A stretch of 64,000 nt of DNA from Williamsia deligens (GTDB lineage Bacteria; Actinomycetota; Actinomycetes; Mycobacteriales; Mycobacteriaceae). The DNA lies in contig NZ_JAMTCI010000001.1 in the NCBI RefSeq assembly GCF_024171765.1, positions 969,137 through 1,033,136 on the forward strand, given 5' to 3'. Shown in pieces: positions 60,604 through 64,000 of this stretch. The notes under the pieces were generated by a model, which saw only the letters and a list, made by a program, of their open reading frames with translations, did no database searches and was not told the DNA's origin. The position numbers and the translations under genes are program-made. Each line of letters starts with the position of its first letter. The stretch's first letter is position 1.

Positions 60604-62934
60604 GTGTCTGCGATGACGCTGCCCGACACGTTCGGTGGGCAGCTCCTCCAGCGGTCGCTCGCGGGCGTCACCGAGGGGTTGTCACCTGTCACATACGCGA
60701 CCGTGATCGACTCGCAGACAGCACAGTTCGACGACTGGCCCGCGTGGGCGTCACCGGCGGTGGTCGACGCGTTCCGCGAGCGTGGAGTCGCACGGCCGTG
60801 GATCCACCAGACCGCCGCCGCGGACCACGCGCATGCCGGTCGACACGTCGTGGTCGCGACGGGCACGGCGTCGGGGAAGTCGGTCGCCTACCAGCTCCCC
60901 GTCCTCACCGACCTCGTCGCGAATCCCCGTGCCACCGCGCTCTACATCTCACCGACGAAGGCGTTGGGCGCCGACCAGATCCGCTCGGTGAGCGGCCTGA
61001 TCGCGGGCCGTCCCGAATTCGCCCACATCGCACCGTGTTCCTACGACGGCGACACCGAACCCGATGTGCGCCGATGGGCCCGCGAACACTCCCGGTGGTT
61101 GTTCACCAACCCCGACATGCTGCACATCGGGTTCCTCGGGTCGCCCGGGCGCTGGCGACACTTCTTCCGCAACCTCCGCTACATCGTCGTCGACGAGTGC
61201 CATCACTACCGCGGCGTGTTCGGTGCCCACACCGGACTCGTCCTGCGGCGCGCGCTGCGCATCGCCCGGGCTGCCGGCGCCGATCCCACCGTGGTCGCGG
61301 CGAGCGCGACCGCCGGGGACCCGCAGGGCGCGCTCACACGGCTGATCGGCGCGGAGTGCGTCGCCGTGACGACCGACGGTTCGCCCCACGGCGAGCGCAC
61401 GGTCGCGCTGTGGGAACCGGGGTTCAGCCCGGGCATCACCGGCGAGCACGGTGCGCCCGTGCGACGGTCCGCCGGTGCCGACGCGGCGCGCATCCTGGCC
61501 GACCTCGTCGTCGAGGGCGCCCGCACCCTCTGTTTCGTCCGCAGTCGGCGCGGCGCGGAGATCACCGCGCTCAGCGCCCGCCATCTGCTCGCCGCCGCGG
61601 ATCCGGAGCTCGTCGACCGCGTCGCGGCCTATCGCGCCGGATACCTCGCCGAAGACCGTCGCGCGCTGGAGGCCGCGCTCTCGGACGGGCAGCTCCTGGG
61701 TGTGGCGACCACCAACGCCCTCGAACTCGGCGTCGACATCGCCGGACTCGACGCCGTCGTCGTGGCGGGCTATCCCGGCACCGTCGCGTCGTTCTGGCAG
61801 CAGGCCGGCCGCGCCGGCCGCCGCGGCGAGGGGTCGCTGGTGGTGATGGTGGCCCGCGACGACCCCCTGGACACCTACCTGGTGCACCACCCGGAGGCGT
61901 TGTTGGGTCGCCCCGTCGAGTCCGGCGTGTTCGACCCGGGCAACCCCTATGTGCTCGGTCCGCACATCCTGTGCGCCGCCACCGAGGCGCCGCTGACCGA
62001 GGCGGATGTCGTCGCGTTCGACGCCGCCGAGGTGGTCGCCGACCTGACCGACCGCGGTCTGCTGCGACGCCGCGCCGCGGGCTGGTACCCGGCCGCCGGG
62101 CTCGACCCGCACGGCGACGTCGACATCCGCGGGGGGATCGGCGGACAGGTGATGATCGTCGACACCACCACCTCGCAGCTGCTCGGCACCGTCGACACCG
62201 GGCGGGCGATGTCGACGGTGCACGCCGGTGCCGTCCACCTGCACCAGGGGCGCACCTTCGTCGTCGACGAACTCGACCTGACCGACGGCCTGGCGCTGTG
62301 TCACCCCGAGGAACCGGACTGGACGACGTCGGCGCGGGAGACGACGTCCATGGACATCACCGCCGTCCTCGAGTCCGTCGACGCGGGTGAGCTGCAGATC
62401 GCGTTCGTCGAGGTCGACGTCACGCACCAGGTGGTGGGGTATCTCCGGACCCTGGTGTCGGGTGAGGTGCTCGACGTCGTCGAACTCGACATGCCTCCGC
62501 AGACGCTGCACACGCGGTCGGTGATGTACACCCTCACGCCCGAGGCGCTCGAGGGCGCCGGGGTGACCGCATCGGCCTTCCCCGGTGCGCTGCATGCCGC
62601 CGAGCACGCGGCCATCGGACTGCTCCCCCTCATCGCGACCTGCGACCGGTGGGACATCGGCGGCCTGTCGACCAACCTGCACCCGGACACCGGCCTGCCC
62701 ACCGTGTTCGTCTACGACGGCTACCCCGGTGGCGCGGGGTTCGGTGAGCGTGGTTTCCGCGCGTTCCGCACCTGGATCCGCGCCACGCTCGACGCGGTCA
62801 CCGCCTGTCGGTGTGAGTCGGGCTGTCCGTCGTGTGTGCAGTCGCCCAAGTGCGGCAACGGGAACGAGCCACTGGACAAGGCGGGGGCGATCGCGGTGCT
62901 CACGCTGGTGCTCGCCCACGCCGGCGACGACTGA
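60604..62934 (+). CDS. DEAD/DEAH-box helicase with DUF1998 zinc domain (MrfA/YprA-like), 776 aa
   Basis: Helicase motifs: Walker A ATGTASGKS, Walker B variant VVDECHHY, motif III as SATAGDP, and motif VI QQAGRAGRRGEGS. The C-terminal domain has the four-cysteine cluster CRCESGCPSCVQSPKCG near residue 745, as in DUF1998/MrfA-type repair helicases. It is likely a 3'-5' DNA helicase in repair. GTG 60604 and ATG 60613 are both possible starts. The order cspA-helicase-Tad genes matches Rv3648c-Rv3649-Rv3654c from memory. Confidence 0.93.
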   Translation: MSAMTLPDTFGGQLLQRSLAGVTEGLSPVTYATVIDSQTAQFDDWPAWASPAVVDAFRERGVARPWIHQTAAADHAHAGRHVVVATGTASGKSVAYQLPVLTDLVANPRATALYISPTKALGADQIRSVSGLIAGRPEFAHIAPCSYDGDTEPDVRRWAREHSRWLFTNPDMLHIGFLGSPGRWRHFFRNLRYIVVDECHHYRGVFGAHTGLVLRRALRIARAAGADPTVVAASATAGDPQGALTRLIGAECVAVTTDGSPHGERTVALWEPGFSPGITGEHGAPVRRSAGADAARILADLVVEGARTLCFVRSRRGAEITALSARHLLAAADPELVDRVAAYRAGYLAEDRRALEAALSDGQLLGVATTNALELGVDIAGLDAVVVAGYPGTVASFWQQAGRAGRRGEGSLVVMVARDDPLDTYLVHHPEALLGRPVESGVFDPGNPYVLGPHILCAATEAPLTEADVVAFDAAEVVADLTDRGLLRRRAAGWYPAAGLDPHGDVDIRGGIGGQVMIVDTTTSQLLGTVDTGRAMSTVHAGAVHLHQGRTFVVDELDLTDGLALCHPEEPDWTTSARETTSMDITAVLESVDAGELQIAFVEVDVTHQVVGYLRTLVSGEVLDVVELDMPPQTLHTRSVMYTLTPEALEGAGVTASAFPGALHAAEHAAIGLLPLIATCDRWDIGGLSTNLHPDTGLPTVFVYDGYPGGAGFGERGFRAFRTWIRATLDAVTACRCESGCPSCVQSPKCGNGNEPLDKAGAIAVLTLVLAHAGDD

Positions 62935-62949
62935 CCGACAGCCCGACCC

Positions 62950-63333
62950 CTACGGTGGGTCGTCCCCGGCGGGACCTGCGCGCGCCCGCGCCCGGGCGAC
63001 ACGGTCCCCGAACGGCCCCAGCGCCACCGCGACGTCAGCGGTCACCGTCACCTCCGTCCCGTCGACCACACACTCCGACACCGTCAGATGATTCGCCGCC
63101 GCGACCGTCCGCGCGGCGGAACACGGGTCGGGTTCGGCGAGGATCGCGCGACCGGCACCCGCGAGGGCGGCGAGATCGGCGCCGCTCTGGGCACGATGCC
63201 GGGCCACCACCGCCGCCCCCACGAACACGATCGTCACGGTCAGCCCGACGACTGCGGCGACGACGAATGCGCCCAGCACGGTGGCGAATCCGCGATCGTC
63301 GGCGACCGACCCCGGCCCGTCCCGTGACCTCAT
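62950..63333 (-). CDS. TadE/G-like pilus-assembly protein, 127 aa
   Basis: A short cytoplasmic tail, then a single membrane helix with FATVLGAFVVAAVVGLTVTI and an external segment containing RHRAQSGADLAALAGA, the signature of the helicase/secretion-neighbourhood TadE-like family. Two Cys (PDPCSA and SECVVDG) probably form a disulfide outside. It converges on the helicase (15 bp between stops) and its start overlaps the preceding TadE gene by four bases. Confidence 0.82.
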   Translation of the reverse strand: MRSRDGPGSVADDRGFATVLGAFVVAAVVGLTVTIVFVGAAVVARHRAQSGADLAALAGAGRAILAEPDPCSAARTVAAANHLTVSECVVDGTEVTVTADVAVALGPFGDRVARARARAGPAGDDPP

Positions 63334-63740
63334 CCGTCCGCGCCCTGCGGTTCGCGGGCGGCGACAGCCGTCGCACCCAGTTCCACACCGGGCAGCACCG
63401 GCGAGCGGACCCTCACCCGGGCGGTGACGCTGTCGGAGTCGATCGCGATCGAGATGTCGGCCCCGGCCGGGGCGACCGACCGGCCGCGCGCGAGGGCCGA
63501 ATCGTCATCGGCCGCGGCGAGTCGCGCGACCTCCCGGGCGGCGTCGACGCTGCGGACATGGGTCGCGACCCCCAGGACGGCCCCGACGCCGAGGACCACC
63601 ACCGCGACGATCGCCGCGATCGCGAACGCGGCCTCCACGGTGACCATCCCGCGTTCGTCGCCGACCAGTCGCATACGCCGGCGCCGACGTGTCCCATCCC
63701 CCATGTCCATCAGACGCGGCGGCGTCCGATCCGGTTCCAC
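63330..63740 (-). CDS. TadE-family protein, 136 aa
   Basis: After a basic start comes the TadE pseudopilin pattern GDERGMVTVEAAFAIAAIVAVVVLG with the Glu after Val-Thr-Val, followed by an outer domain with SVDAAREVARLAAADD. These proteins are minor pilins of Flp/Tad secretion systems. Possible starts are GTG 63740 and ATG 63710; neither has a clear ribosome binding site. It overlaps the next gene by four bases (ATGA). It is preceded by a GGDEF gene rather than the flp pilin I expect in M. tuberculosis. Confidence 0.8.
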   Translation of the reverse strand: MEPDRTPPRLMDMGDGTRRRRRMRLVGDERGMVTVEAAFAIAAIVAVVVLGVGAVLGVATHVRSVDAAREVARLAAADDDSALARGRSVAPAGADISIAIDSDSVTARVRVRSPVLPGVELGATAVAAREPQGADG

Positions 63741-63747
63741 CGTCGGG

Positions 63748-64000
63748 TCAGACGGACCCGACGTCGACGGTCAGGGCGCGGTCACCACCACGTTGTTTCG
63801 CCTCGTACATCACCGTGTCCGCGGTGCGCAGCGCCGGCCGGACCACCCCGATCCCCGCCTCCCGCACGGCCGCGGCGCCGACGATGGCGGCGCCCACGCT
63901 GACCGTGCAACCAGGGTCGCGGATCGCGCGGATACGGGCGGGCACAGCGGCGATCCGCCGACGCAGGTCCTCCGGCGGGCCCGCGATGTGCGCGGTGAAC
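63748..64000 (-). CDS. C-terminal part of a GGDEF-domain protein (cut by the right edge)
   Basis: The visible end of a diguanylate-cyclase-like protein: CTVSVGAAIVGAAAV and ALRTADTVMYEAKQRGGDRA are typical of the last helices of a GGDEF domain. The active-site loop lies outside the window, so activity cannot be judged. The gene runs in from beyond 64000 and its stop lies eight bases before the TadE GTG, so it is probably co-transcribed with the Tad genes. Confidence 0.78.
   Translation of the reverse strand, partial: FTAHIAGPPEDLRRRIAAVPARIRAIRDPGCTVSVGAAIVGAAAVREAGIGVVRPALRTADTVMYEAKQRGGDRALTVDVGSV

Noticed and set aside
60949-62919. A 656-codon minus-strand open frame across the helicase
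   Set aside because: The helicase motifs are in the plus frame in correct order; the antisense translation is Arg/Gly/Val-rich with no motif.

Overview
This 64 kb window is a chromosomal segment of a high-GC Gram-positive actinomycete of the mycolic-acid-bearing group (Mycobacteriales; Gordonia, Williamsia or a close relative is my best guess). Four things point there. An F420-dependent glucose-6-phosphate dehydrogenase is present. Rhamnose genes rmlA, rmlB and rmlC are present. There are many TetR regulators and F420/FAD oxidoreductases. The right end follows the order I recall from M. tuberculosis Rv3644c-Rv3655c: holB, membrane adenylate cyclase, topA, a Rv3647c-like gene, cspA, helicase, Tad-like genes. 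I see no rRNA, CRISPR array, insertion sequence or integrase. One tRNA gene, tRNA-Thr(CGT), is present.

Layout. 0-10.6 kb: small metabolic genes, a YkcB-type GT39 glycosyltransferase, EamA transporter, alpha/beta hydrolase, fgd1, and a secretion-type protein in a row with an OmpR-type two-component system. 10.7-19.5 kb: ABC exporter, hemerythrin-like protein, Tat-exported metallophosphoesterase, a TetR/aldo-keto reductase/F420 oxidoreductase unit with two clear operators, a glutaryl-CoA-dehydrogenase-like enzyme and a tiny zinc-finger protein. 19.56-21.15 kb: a short lower-GC accessory island with one unrecognised gene carrying a HEPN-like Arg-Asn-x3-His motif and a possible frameshifted tail. 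21.15-24.4 kb: a lipase/esterase-TetR-cholesterol oxidase run. 24.7-28.6 kb: a Pls/PosA-type NRPS-like membrane synthetase. 28.6-34.4 kb: DoxX, an M1 peptidase, DUF5709, and divergent rmlAC/rmlB. 34.4-46 kb: two DHA2 efflux pumps, each with a regulator, a translationally coupled trio of unknown membrane proteins, type II NADH dehydrogenase, a LysR/GNAT pair and a CoA-transferase. 46-52 kb: stress or detoxification genes (2OG-Fe dioxygenase, MarR, WrbA, pirin, PIG-L deacetylase, FAD monooxygenase/TetR). 52-64 kb: the conserved housekeeping block, here with two GGDEF genes placed inside it.

How the genes work together. Most units are one or two enzymes or a pump beside a divergent or adjacent TetR/MarR repressor, and in several cases the palindromic operators are visible. 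RmlA, RmlB and RmlC would supply dTDP-rhamnose for the cell-wall linker (RmlD is not in the window). FGD1 would supply reduced F420 for F420-dependent enzymes such as the one at 16905. Several start codons have a TANNNT box six or seven bases upstream and no ribosome binding site, which fits leaderless transcription.

Every gene name and motif comes from reading the sequence and from memory of families; no database search was run. Start codons were chosen by ribosome binding sites, leaderless -10 boxes, operon overlaps or family length, and several are uncertain.
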